DNA of 64,000 nucleotides from Mycobacterium terramassiliense (GTDB taxonomy: Bacteria > Actinomycetota > Actinomycetes > Mycobacteriales > Mycobacteriaceae), in NCBI RefSeq assembly GCF_900157385.1, contig NZ_LT717701.1, positions 2,479,246-2,543,245 of the forward strand, read 5' to 3'. The stretch's first letter is position 1; the number at the start of each line of letters is the position of its first letter. Positions 15,899 through 23,213 of the stretch are shown here, piece after piece. The notes beneath the pieces are model-generated. The model searched no databases. It worked only from the letters and a program-made list of their open reading frames with translations, and was not told where the DNA came from. The position numbers and the translations under genes were made by a program.

Positions 15899-16501
15899 TC
15901 ACCCGTGTTTCCGCTGGTCATCGGGCAGCGCGCACACCCGGTCGCCGGAGAAGCCCGACGATCCGATGCCGAGCGCGATGTTGAACCGGGCGCGCATGTT
16001 GCCCAGCGTGATGACGTGGGTGAGCCCGACGAGCTGGGCTGTGTCGAAATGGGCGCGCAGCGCGCCGAAGAGCTGATCGGTCACCTCGACCGGGGTGCGG
16101 CTCATCGCGGTGGCGTACTCCAGGATGAGCTTGTCCAGCTCGGAGAAGCAGGAGGCGTTGCGGTAATCCGACAGGGCCAGCAGTTCCTCGTCGGTGAGTC
16201 CCCACCGGCGCGCGATCTGCGAGCCCAGGTCGATGCAGTACTCGCAGCCCACCGTGGTCGCCGACTTCAGCTCGGCCAGCGCCCGGTGGCGCGGACTGAG
16301 GATGTCCAGCTTCGACTCCGCCTGCTCGAGCTTGCCGTAGGCGCTGAGCAATCGGGGGATGTGCGCGTACATCCGCAGCGGTTCGAGCATGCCGGCGGTC
16401 TCGAGCCCGGCCATCTGCGCCAGCTTGCGCTTGGTGAAGAAGAAGGCGATCTTGGCGCCCAGGCCGGCATCGCGGTCGGGTACTCCTTGAAGGCGAGGCA
16501 T
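15899..16501 (-). CDS. Carboxymuconolactone decarboxylase/AhpD-like protein, partner of the ECF41 sigma factor
   Basis: A 200-residue CMD-family protein. The AhpD-like redox motif C-x2-C is present (TVGCEYCIDLG, about residues 90-100). The family (carboxymuconolactone decarboxylase, AhpD peroxidase-like) commonly neighbours ECF41 sigma factors, which are thought to control it, so the ancestral pairing with the 13558-14451 gene is functionally expected. The ATG at 16501 is preceded by AGGAGG. The last seven residues were replaced on insertion of the 14559-15920 element. The substrate cannot be told from sequence; a role in response to reactive species is plausible but unproved. Confidence 0.85.
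   Translation of the reverse strand: MPRLQGVPDRDAGLGAKIAFFFTKRKLAQMAGLETAGMLEPLRMYAHIPRLLSAYGKLEQAESKLDILSPRHRALAELKSATTVGCEYCIDLGSQIARRWGLTDEELLALSDYRNASCFSELDKLILEYATAMSRTPVEVTDQLFGALRAHFDTAQLVGLTHVITLGNMRARFNIALGIGSSGFSGDRVCALPDDQRKHG
15921..16015. repeat. 95-bp direct repeat, copy 2 (inside the CMD gene; att-like)
   Basis: Partner of 14464-14558 with one mismatch. It is embedded in the live carboxymuconolactone decarboxylase-like gene. Beyond the repeat the reading frame takes a new tail (DDQRKHG, then stop) instead of the ERGRA tail seen at copy 1. That is what restoration of a gene 3' end by an integrated element would leave. Confidence 0.9.
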
Positions 16502-16574
16502 GGCGGTCCTCCTTGAACGTGGTCCTTTCTACGTCGACACCCGGCGACATAGAAACGTGACCGCGCCACAAGAG

Positions 16575-16889
16575 TTACGTCTGCTGGCTCAGCGGCATGT
16601 CCATGTCGAACACCCGGGCGTGCAGCACGGTGCGGTTCCGCAACGCGGCGCGCACCGCGCGGTGCAGGCCGTCCTCGAGGTAGGTGATGCCCCGCCACCG
16701 CACCGCGTGCGGGAAAAGGTCGCCGTAGAACGTGGAGTCCTCCGACAGCAGCCGGTCCAACGCCAGCACCGTCGTCGTCGTGACCAATTCGTCCAGCCGG
16801 ATCTGCTGCGGCGGTATCTGCGACCAGTCCTTGTAGGACAGCCCGTGCTCCGGGTACGGCTTGCCGTCGCGCACGCCCTTGAAAATCAT
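16575..16889 (-). CDS. Rv2375-like conserved protein of unknown function
   Basis: A 104-residue protein starting MIFKGVRDGKPYPEHGLSY and continuing through IPPQQIRLDELVTTTTVLALDRLL to YLEDGLHRAVRAALRNR and VLHARVFD. Length and position match M. tuberculosis Rv2375 (about 105 residues), which also sits next to hrcA and reads away from it. Relatives are sometimes labelled VapB-type antitoxins, but no toxin gene is adjacent here and no DNA-binding fold is obvious to me. The ATG lacks a good ribosome-binding site. I do not assign a function. Confidence 0.75.
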   Translation of the reverse strand: MIFKGVRDGKPYPEHGLSYKDWSQIPPQQIRLDELVTTTTVLALDRLLSEDSTFYGDLFPHAVRWRGITYLEDGLHRAVRAALRNRTVLHARVFDMDMPLSQQT

Positions 16890-16949
16890 TGGCGGATCGT
16901 CTCTGACGCATCCCCCGGGCCCGACGAGTACATGGTGGACAGGCTAACC

Positions 16950-17096
16950 CGCCTGGTGGCGACCCGCTTCGCCCGGCTACGCCGCGCTCGCGATCGCCAC
17001 GGTCCGCCTGGTGGCGACCCGCTTCGCCCGGCTACGCCGCGCTCGCGATCGCCACGGTCCGCCTGGTGGCGACCCGCTTCGCCCGGCTACGCCGCG
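16950..17096. repeat. 55-bp VNTR, 2.7 copies, between the Rv2375-like gene and hrcA
   Basis: Units begin at 16950, 17005 and 17060 (period 55), each starting CGCCTGGTGGCGACCC and containing CTCGCGATCGCCAC; the third stops after about 37 bp. The copies appear identical. The unit is the reverse-complement relative of the 54-bp VNTR at 43572-43749. It occupies much of the divergent promoter region, so copy number could affect hrcA expression. Confidence 0.9.
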
Positions 17097-17155
17097 AATG
17101 GCGGTCACAACCCCGTGACACCGTAAAATGGACGCGATCAAGGAGGTGGGAGCCG

Positions 17156-18199
17156 ATGGGAAGTGCCGACGAGCGTCGCTTCGAGGTACTGCGCGCCATC
17201 GTCGCCGACTTCGTCTCCACCCAGGAACCCATCGGTTCCAAGTCGTTGGTCGAGCGCCACAACCTGGGCGTGTCGTCCGCGACCGTCCGCAACGACATGG
17301 CGGTGCTGGAGGCCGAAGGCTACATCACCCAGCCGCACACCAGCTCCGGACGGGTGCCCACCGAAAAGGGCTACCGCGAGTTCGTGGACCGGCTGGCCGA
17401 GGTCAAGCCGCTGTCGTCGGCCGAGCGGAGCGCGATTCAAAACTTTCTGGAATCCGGTGTCGACCTCGACGACGTGCTGCGCCGCGCGGTGCGGCTGCTG
17501 GCGCAACTGACCCGCCAGGTGGCGGTGGTGCAGTACCCGACGCTGTCGACGTCGACCGTTCGCCACCTGGAGGTGATCGGCCTGACGCCGGCCCGGCTGC
17601 TGATGGTGGTCATCACCGACTCCGGCCGGGTGGACCAGCGCATCGTCGAACTCGGCGACGTCATCGACGACCACCAGCTGTCCCAGTTGCGCGAGATGCT
17701 GGGCCAGGCCCTGGTGGGCAAGAGGCTCGCCGCGGCGTCCACCGCCGTCGCCGACCTGGCAGGTGAGCTGCACGGGCGCAGCGGGCTGGCCAACAACCTC
17801 AGCGACGCCGTGGGCCGCTCGGCCACGGTGTTGCTGGAGTCGTTGGTGGAGCACACCGAGGAGCGCCTGCTGATGGGCGGCACCGCCAATTTGACCCGCC
17901 ACGCCGCCGATTTCGGCGGTTCGCTGCGGTCCATCCTGGAGGCCCTCGAGGAGCAGGTGGTGGTGCTGCGGTTGCTGGCGGCCCAGCAGGAGGCCGGCAA
18001 GGTGACGGTGCGTATCGGGCACGAGACCGCCGCCGAGCAGATGGCGGGCACCTCGATGGTGTCCACCGCCTACGGCACCTCCGATACCGTGTACGGCGGT
18101 ATGGGTGTGCTGGGCCCCACCCGGATGGACTATCCGGGAACTATCGCCAGCGTGGCTGCGGTTGCTCTTTATATCGGCGAAGTTCTGGGTGCCCGATGA
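17156..18199 (+). CDS. hrcA: HrcA, heat-inducible transcription repressor
   Basis: A 347-residue HrcA. The N-terminal winged helix (RRFEVLRAIVADFVSTQEPIG ... SSATVRNDMAVLE) and the long C-terminal GAF-like region are complete. HrcA represses class I heat-shock genes by binding CIRCE operators and depends on GroEL. The ATG at 17156 was chosen because AGGAGGTGGG lies just upstream; the frame extends further but only through the VNTR. I found no CIRCE element (TTAGCACTC-n9-GAGTGCTAA) within this window, so its targets are elsewhere. dnaJ2 follows after 58 bp on the same strand, as in M. tuberculosis (Rv2374c-Rv2373c). Confidence 0.95.
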   Translation: MGSADERRFEVLRAIVADFVSTQEPIGSKSLVERHNLGVSSATVRNDMAVLEAEGYITQPHTSSGRVPTEKGYREFVDRLAEVKPLSSAERSAIQNFLESGVDLDDVLRRAVRLLAQLTRQVAVVQYPTLSTSTVRHLEVIGLTPARLLMVVITDSGRVDQRIVELGDVIDDHQLSQLREMLGQALVGKRLAAASTAVADLAGELHGRSGLANNLSDAVGRSATVLLESLVEHTEERLLMGGTANLTRHAADFGGSLRSILEALEEQVVVLRLLAAQQEAGKVTVRIGHETAAEQMAGTSMVSTAYGTSDTVYGGMGVLGPTRMDYPGTIASVAAVALYIGEVLGAR

Positions 18200-18257
18200 C
18201 CGCGCACCCTGGTGTTTGTTGACGGCCGCATAACGGCGGCACAAGGAAGGTCAGGGC

Positions 18258-19403
18258 GTGGCACGCGACTATTACGGGCTGCTCGGCGTGAGCAGAAACG
18301 CCAGCGATGCTGAGATCAAGCGCGCTTACCGCAAGTTGGCGCGCGAGCTGCATCCCGACGTCAACCCCGATGAGGCCGCGCAGGCGAAGTTCAAGGAAAT
18401 CAGCGTCGCCTACGAGGTGCTGAGCGATCCGGAGAAACGCCGGATCGTCGACCTGGGCGGGGATCCGCTGGAGAACGCCGCCGCGGGCGGTGGCGGATTC
18501 GGCGGCTTCGGCAATCTGGGCGACGTGTTCGAGGCCTTCTTCGGCGGCGGCTTCAGCGGGGGTGCGGCCTCCCGCGGTCCCATCGGCCGGGTCCGGCCCG
18601 GGTCGGACTCGCTGCTGCGGATGCGGCTGGACCTCGAGGAGTGCGCGACCGGCGTCACCAAGCAGGTCACCGTCGACACCGCGGTGCTGTGCGACCGGTG
18701 CCAGGGCAAGGGCACCAACGGCGATTCGGTGCCCGTGCCCTGCGACACCTGCGGCGGCCGCGGGGAGGTGCAGACGGTGCAGCGCTCGCTGCTGGGCCAG
18801 GTGATGACGTCGCGGCCGTGTCCGACCTGCCGCGGCGTCGGGGTCGTCATCCCCGACCCGTGCCACCAGTGCATGGGCGACGGGCGGGTGCGGGCCCGCC
18901 GGGAGATCAGCGTCAAGATTCCCGCCGGTGTCGGCGACGGCATGCGCGTCCGCCTGGCGGCCCAGGGCGAGGTCGGGCCCGGGGGCGGGCCGGCCGGTGA
19001 CCTGTACGTCGAGGTGCACGAACAGGCCCACGACATCTTCGTCCGCGAGGGCGACGACCTGCACTGCACGGTGTCGGTGCCGATGGTCGACGCGGCGCTG
19101 GGCGTGACCGTCACCGTCGACGCCATCCTGGACGGTCAGAGCGAGATCACCATTCCGCCTGGCACGCAGCCGGGTTCGATCATCACGCTGCGCGGCCACG
19201 GGATGCCGCACCTGCGTTCGGGCGCCCGGGGTAACCTGCATGTCCACGTCGAGGTGGTGGTGCCGACCCGCCTGGACCACCACGACACCGAACTGCTGCG
19301 CGAGCTGAAGAACCGCCGCAGCCGCGATGTGGCCGAGGTCCGTTCCACCCACGGCGGCGGCGGGCTGTTCAGCCGGCTGCGCGAGACCTTCACCGGGCGC
19401 TAA
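18258..19403 (+). CDS. dnaJ2: DnaJ2, Hsp40 co-chaperone
   Basis: A 381-residue DnaJ that stimulates DnaK ATPase and delivers substrates. The J domain occupies residues 1-65 with the HPD motif (ELHPDVNPDE). A Gly/Phe-rich linker follows (about 75-105). A zinc-binding domain has four CxxCxGxG-type repeats (CDRCQGKG, CDTCGGRG, CPTCRGVG, CHQCMGDG; about 140-215). The C-terminal substrate domains follow. The GTG start sits behind AAGGAAGG. Pairing with hrcA is conserved in mycobacteria, and rsmE starts 18 nt after its stop. Confidence 0.96.
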   Translation: MARDYYGLLGVSRNASDAEIKRAYRKLARELHPDVNPDEAAQAKFKEISVAYEVLSDPEKRRIVDLGGDPLENAAAGGGGFGGFGNLGDVFEAFFGGGFSGGAASRGPIGRVRPGSDSLLRMRLDLEECATGVTKQVTVDTAVLCDRCQGKGTNGDSVPVPCDTCGGRGEVQTVQRSLLGQVMTSRPCPTCRGVGVVIPDPCHQCMGDGRVRARREISVKIPAGVGDGMRVRLAAQGEVGPGGGPAGDLYVEVHEQAHDIFVREGDDLHCTVSVPMVDAALGVTVTVDAILDGQSEITIPPGTQPGSIITLRGHGMPHLRSGARGNLHVHVEVVVPTRLDHHDTELLRELKNRRSRDVAEVRSTHGGGGLFSRLRETFTGR

Positions 19404-19420
19404 GTCGCCGGGGCCCCCAC

Positions 19421-20227
19421 ATGGTGGCGACGCTGTTCTACGTTGACGCACTGCCCGACACGGGCGCGCTGGCGGTCGTGGACGGCGACGAGGGTTTCCA
19501 CGCCGCCACGGTGCGCCGGATCCGGCCGGGCGAACAGCTGGTGCTCGGCGACGGCGCCGGCCGCCTCGCCCGCTGCGAGGTCGAGCACGCCGGGCGCGAC
19601 GGGCTGCGGGCGCGGGTGCTGGGGCGCTGGAGCGTCGAGCCCGGTCGCCCGGCGGTGCGGGTGGTGCAGGCGCTGCCGAAGTCCGATCGCTCGGAGCTGG
19701 CGATCGAGTTGGCCACCGAAGCGGGCGCCGACGGGTTCCTGGCCTGGCAGGCGGCGCGCTGCGTGGCCAGCTGGGAGGGCGCCCGGGTCGACAAGGGGCT
19801 GCGCCGGTGGCGGGCCGTCGCCCGTTCGGCGGCCCGGCAGTCCCGCCGGGCGCACATTCCGCCCGTCGAGGGCGTGCTGTCCACCGCCGCGCTGATCGAA
19901 CGGGTTCGCCACGAGGTCGCGGCCGGGGCGGTAGTGCTGGCCCTGCACGAGTCGGCGACCGATCGGCTCGCGGATCACCATGTCGGCCAAGCGGATTCGG
20001 TGTGGCTGGTGATCGGGCCCGAGGGCGGCATCGCGCCGGACGAGATCGCCGCGTTGACCGCGGCGGGCGCCGCGGCGGTCCGGCTGGGCCCGCAGGTGCT
20101 GCGGACGTCGACCGCGGCCGCGGTGGCGTTGGGCGCGCTGGGCGTGCTCACGCCGCGATGGGACCGACCTGCGGATTCAGACGGGGCGGCAAACGAACCA
20201 TTGGGACAGGCTCCTGACCAGCGGTAG
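19421..20227 (+). CDS. rsmE: RsmE, 16S rRNA m3U1498 methyltransferase
   Basis: A 268-residue SPOUT-class methyltransferase that methylates N3 of U1498 in 16S rRNA using SAM. The N-terminal PUA-like part (LFYVDALPDTG ... GEQLVLGDGAGR) is followed by the knotted catalytic domain with the signature VIGPEGGIAPDEIAAL and the closing LGPQVLRTSTAAAVAL. Length fits the family (about 240-270). It follows dnaJ2 closely and is syntenic with Rv2372c. The last 40 residues are a low-complexity extension after the knot. Confidence 0.93.
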   Translation: MVATLFYVDALPDTGALAVVDGDEGFHAATVRRIRPGEQLVLGDGAGRLARCEVEHAGRDGLRARVLGRWSVEPGRPAVRVVQALPKSDRSELAIELATEAGADGFLAWQAARCVASWEGARVDKGLRRWRAVARSAARQSRRAHIPPVEGVLSTAALIERVRHEVAAGAVVLALHESATDRLADHHVGQADSVWLVIGPEGGIAPDEIAALTAAGAAAVRLGPQVLRTSTAAAVALGALGVLTPRWDRPADSDGAANEPLGQAPDQR

Positions 20228-20284
20228 ACTGGCAAGCCAGGATTTCACCACGTCAGACCCGACAAGGCAGGCATCGAAAACCAC

Positions 20285-21331
20285 GTGACGCCCCGCGAGA
20301 CCAGCGCTGCTGACACGGCATCGACCTCTCACGTTCGCAGCAGCATCAACGTTCCGCCCGATCTCGTCGTGGGCCTGCTTGGATCCGCAGACGAAAACCT
20401 GCGCGCCCTCGAACGCACCCTGAACGCCGACCTGCACGTGCGCGGCAATGAGGTCACGATCTCCGGCGAGCCGGCCGACGTCGCCCTGGCCGAGCGGGCG
20501 GTCTCCGAACTGGTCGCGATCGTGGCCGGCGGCCAGCCGTTGACGCCGGAGGTGGTGCGCCACAGCGTCGCCATGCTGGTCGGCACCGGCAACGAGTCAC
20601 CGGCCGAGGTCCTCACCCTGGACATCCTGTCGCGCCGCGGCAACACGATCCGGCCCAAGACGCTCAACCAGAAGCGCTACGTCGACGCCATCGACGCCAA
20701 CACCATCGTCTTCGGGGTCGGCCCGGCCGGCACCGGCAAGACGTATCTGGCCATGGCCAAGGCCGTCCACGCGCTGCAGACCAAGCAGGTCAGCCGGATC
20801 ATCCTGACCCGGCCCGCCGTGGAAGCCGGTGAGCGCCTTGGTTTTTTGCCCGGCACACTGAGTGAGAAGATCGACCCGTATCTGCGGCCGCTGTACGATG
20901 CGCTCTACGACATGATGGACGCCGAGCTGATTCCCAAGCTGATGTCGGCCGGCGTCATCGAGGTCGCGCCGCTGGGGTACATGCGTGGCCGCACCTTGAA
21001 TGACGCCTTCATCGTGCTTGACGAGGCGCAGAACACCACCGCCGAGCAGATGAAGATGTTCCTCACCCGGCTCGGCTTCGGGTCGAAGATCGTCGTCACC
21101 GGCGACATGACCCAGATCGACCTTCCCGGCGGGGCCCGGTCCGGCCTGCGTTCGGCGGTCGAGATTCTCGACAACGTCGACGACATCCACATTGCGGAGC
21201 TGACCAGTGTGGATGTGGTGCGCCACCGGCTGGTTTCGGAGATCGTCGACGCCTATGCCCGCTACGAGGAGCCCGGCTCGGGGATGAACCGGGCGGCCCG
21301 GCGGGCCTCGGGCGCCCGCAGTCGCCGATGA
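20285..21331 (+). CDS. phoH1: PhoH-like ATPase (PhoH1)
   Basis: A 348-residue PhoH-family P-loop ATPase. An N-terminal KH-like part (about 25-90) precedes the ATPase core with Walker A GPAGTGKT (146-153) and Walker B region FIVLDEAQNT. PhoH proteins of this type sit beside YbeY and Era in many bacteria and are linked to RNA metabolism; the precise activity is not settled. The GTG start gives MTPRETSAADTAS, matching the remembered M. tuberculosis start, though no clear ribosome-binding site is seen. It overlaps ybeY by 4 nt. The PE_PGRS and small genes that lie between rsmE and phoH1 in M. tuberculosis are absent here. Confidence 0.93.
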   Translation: MTPRETSAADTASTSHVRSSINVPPDLVVGLLGSADENLRALERTLNADLHVRGNEVTISGEPADVALAERAVSELVAIVAGGQPLTPEVVRHSVAMLVGTGNESPAEVLTLDILSRRGNTIRPKTLNQKRYVDAIDANTIVFGVGPAGTGKTYLAMAKAVHALQTKQVSRIILTRPAVEAGERLGFLPGTLSEKIDPYLRPLYDALYDMMDAELIPKLMSAGVIEVAPLGYMRGRTLNDAFIVLDEAQNTTAEQMKMFLTRLGFGSKIVVTGDMTQIDLPGGARSGLRSAVEILDNVDDIHIAELTSVDVVRHRLVSEIVDAYARYEEPGSGMNRAARRASGARSRR

Positions 21332-21861
21332 GCATCGAGGTTTCCAACGAGTCGGGCATCGACGTGTCCGAGGTGGAGTTGGTCAGCGTCGCGAAGTTCG
21401 TGATCGCGCGGATGGACGTCAACCCGAGCGCCGAGCTGTCGATGGTGCTGTTGGACACCGCGGCGATGGCCGACCTGCACATGCGCTGGATGGACCTGCC
21501 TGGGCCGACGGACGTGATGAGTTTCCCGATGGACGAGCTCGAACCCGGCGGCCGCCCCGACGCACCCGAGCCGGGACCGGCGATGCTGGGCGACATCGTG
21601 CTGTGCCCGGAATTCGCCGCCGACCAGGCCGCCGCGGCGGGTCACACCCTGGGACACGAGTTGGCGCTGTTGACGATTCACGGCGTGCTCCACCTGCTCG
21701 GCTACGACCATGCCGAGCCGGCCGAGGAGAAAGAGATGTTCGCCCTGCAGGACCGGCTGCTCGAAGAATGGGTCGCCGAACAGGTCGAGGCCTACCGCCA
21801 AGATCGCCAGGAGGAGCGCGACCGCCGGTTGCTGGACAAGTCAAGGTATTTCGACAATTGA
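21328..21861 (+). CDS. ybeY: YbeY, endoribonuclease for rRNA maturation
   Basis: A 177-residue YbeY, a zinc-dependent endoribonuclease involved in 16S rRNA 3' processing and ribosome quality control. The metal-binding motif H-x3-H-x5-H is intact: HGVLHLLGYDH with His118, His122 and His128. An LPGPTDVMSFPM segment, typical of the family, lies at about residues 55-65. Start ATG overlaps the phoH1 stop (ATGA), and the stop overlaps the TTG start of the next gene. This phoH-ybeY-CNNM-era order is the classical ribosome-biogenesis operon. Confidence 0.96.
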   Translation: MSIEVSNESGIDVSEVELVSVAKFVIARMDVNPSAELSMVLLDTAAMADLHMRWMDLPGPTDVMSFPMDELEPGGRPDAPEPGPAMLGDIVLCPEFAADQAAAAGHTLGHELALLTIHGVLHLLGYDHAEPAEEKEMFALQDRLLEEWVAEQVEAYRQDRQEERDRRLLDKSRYFDN

Positions 21862-23141
21862 CCGGCGTTTCCCAGCTGCTGGGCGCGATCGCCCTGATCG
21901 CCCTGGGCGGCCTCTTCGCGGCGATCGACGCCGCCGTGAGCACGGTGTCGTTGGCGCGGGTGCAGGAACTGGTGCGCGAGGAGCGGCCGGGCGCGGTGTC
22001 GTTGTTCAAGGTGATGAGCGAGCGTCCGCGCTACATCAACCTGGTGGTGCTGCTGCGCATCATCTGCGAGATCACCGCGACCGTGTTGTTGGTGGTGTTC
22101 CTCTACGACAACTTCGGCATGAGGTGGGCGTTGTTCGGGGCGGCCACCATCATGGTGGTGACGAGTTTCGTCGTCATCGGAGTCGGCCCCCGCACCCTCG
22201 GGCGCCAGCACGCCTATTCCATCTCCCTGGTGACCGCCCTTCCGCTGCGGGTGATTTCGTGGTTGTTGATGCCGCTCAGCCGGTTGCTGGTGGTGCTGGG
22301 CAACGCGCTCACCCCCGGTCGGGGGTTGCGGAACGGGCCGTTCGCCTCCGAGATCGAACTGCGCGAAGTCGTCGACCTGGCCCAGCAGCGCGGCGTGGTG
22401 GCCGCCGACGAACGCCGGATGATCGAGTCGGTCTTCGAACTCGGTGACACCCCGGCCCGCGAGGTGATGGTGCCGCGCACCGAGATGATCTGGATCGAAA
22501 GCGACAAATCCGCCAGCCAGGCGACCAACCTGGCCGTGCGCAGCGGTCACTCGCGCATCCCGGTGATCGGCGAGAACGTCGACGATGTCGTCGGGGTGGT
22601 GTATCTGAAAGATCTTGTCCAGCAGACATTCTCCTCGCCCGACCGGGGCCGGGACACCAAGGTGTCGCAAGTCATGCGCCCGGCGGTCTTCGTGCCGGAC
22701 TCAAAGCCACTGGACGCGCTACTGCGCGAGATGCAACGCGACCGCAACCACATGGCCCTGCTCGTCGACGAGTACGGCGCGATCGCCGGCCTGGTCAGCA
22801 TCGAGGACGTGCTGGAGGAGATCGTCGGGGAGATCGCCGACGAATACGACCAGGCCGAGACGGCGCCGATAGAAGAGTTGGGCGACAAGCGGTTTCGGGT
22901 GTCGGCACGACTGCCGATCGAGGACGTCGGCGAACTGTACGACGTCGAATTCGACGACGACCTCGACGTCGACACCGTGGGGGGCCTGGTGGCTCTGGAA
23001 TTGGGCCGGGTGCCGCTGCCCGGCGCCGAGGTGGTCTCGCATGGCCTGCGCCTGCGCGCCGAGGGCGGCCCCGATCATCGGGGGCGGGTGCGCATCAACA
23101 CCGTCCTGCTGAGCCCGGCCGAAGCCGACGGGTCGACGTGA
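21858..23141 (+). CDS. CNNM/CorC-type membrane protein with CBS pair
   Basis: A 427-residue homologue of Rv2366c. An N-terminal DUF21 (CNNM) membrane domain (residues 1 to about 150, with several hydrophobic helices) is followed by two CBS domains (about 200-330) and a C-terminal CorC_HlyC domain. Related proteins are implicated in Mg2+/Co2+ efflux or homeostasis; the transported ion here is inferred. I chose the TTG at 21858, which overlaps the ybeY stop by 4 nt and gives the start MTGVSQLLGAIALIALGG, directly at the first membrane helix. The open frame continues upstream only inside ybeY. Confidence 0.9.
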   Translation: MTGVSQLLGAIALIALGGLFAAIDAAVSTVSLARVQELVREERPGAVSLFKVMSERPRYINLVVLLRIICEITATVLLVVFLYDNFGMRWALFGAATIMVVTSFVVIGVGPRTLGRQHAYSISLVTALPLRVISWLLMPLSRLLVVLGNALTPGRGLRNGPFASEIELREVVDLAQQRGVVAADERRMIESVFELGDTPAREVMVPRTEMIWIESDKSASQATNLAVRSGHSRIPVIGENVDDVVGVVYLKDLVQQTFSSPDRGRDTKVSQVMRPAVFVPDSKPLDALLREMQRDRNHMALLVDEYGAIAGLVSIEDVLEEIVGEIADEYDQAETAPIEELGDKRFRVSARLPIEDVGELYDVEFDDDLDVDTVGGLVALELGRVPLPGAEVVSHGLRLRAEGGPDHRGRVRINTVLLSPAEADGST

Positions 23142-23144
23142 CAT

Positions 23145-23200
23145 CGAGCGTGCACTCACTGCGAAAAAATCGCGTCGAATTCGCACTCAGTGCACGCTCG
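23145..23200. repeat. 20-bp inverted repeat between the CNNM gene and era
   Basis: Arms 23145-23164 and 23181-23200 are complementary except for two positions and enclose a 16-nt AT-rich loop (starting AAAAA). The element begins four bases after the CNNM stop and ends 13 bases before the era ATG. It could be a terminator or attenuator inside the operon, or a dispersed palindromic element. Confidence 0.6.
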
Positions 23201-23213
23201 GCGATGGGCGGCC

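Larger units (their letters stand above)
14559..15920. mobile_element. 1.36-kb integrase-associated mini-island carrying a PE gene
   Basis: The segment lies exactly between two 95-bp direct repeats and contains a frameshifted integrase N-terminus (14693-14918) and a PE gene (15185-15694). Its base composition is visibly more AT-rich than the flanks, particularly around 14560-14660 and 15190-15340. No gene can be supported in 14919-15184. The arrangement fits site-specific integration into the 3' end of a gene, where the element's attachment site supplies a replacement 3' end. The element has since lost most of its content. Composition, repeat and integrase are seen directly; the mechanism is inferred. 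Confidence 0.75.

Noticed and set aside
16938..16952. Possible IdeR (iron) box around AGGCTAACCC
   Set aside because: Only part of the TTAGGTTAGGCTAACCTAA consensus is present and it lacks the first half-site.
17097..17155. CIRCE operator upstream of hrcA
   Set aside because: Looked for TTAGCACTC-n9-GAGTGCTAA here and before dnaJ2; not found.
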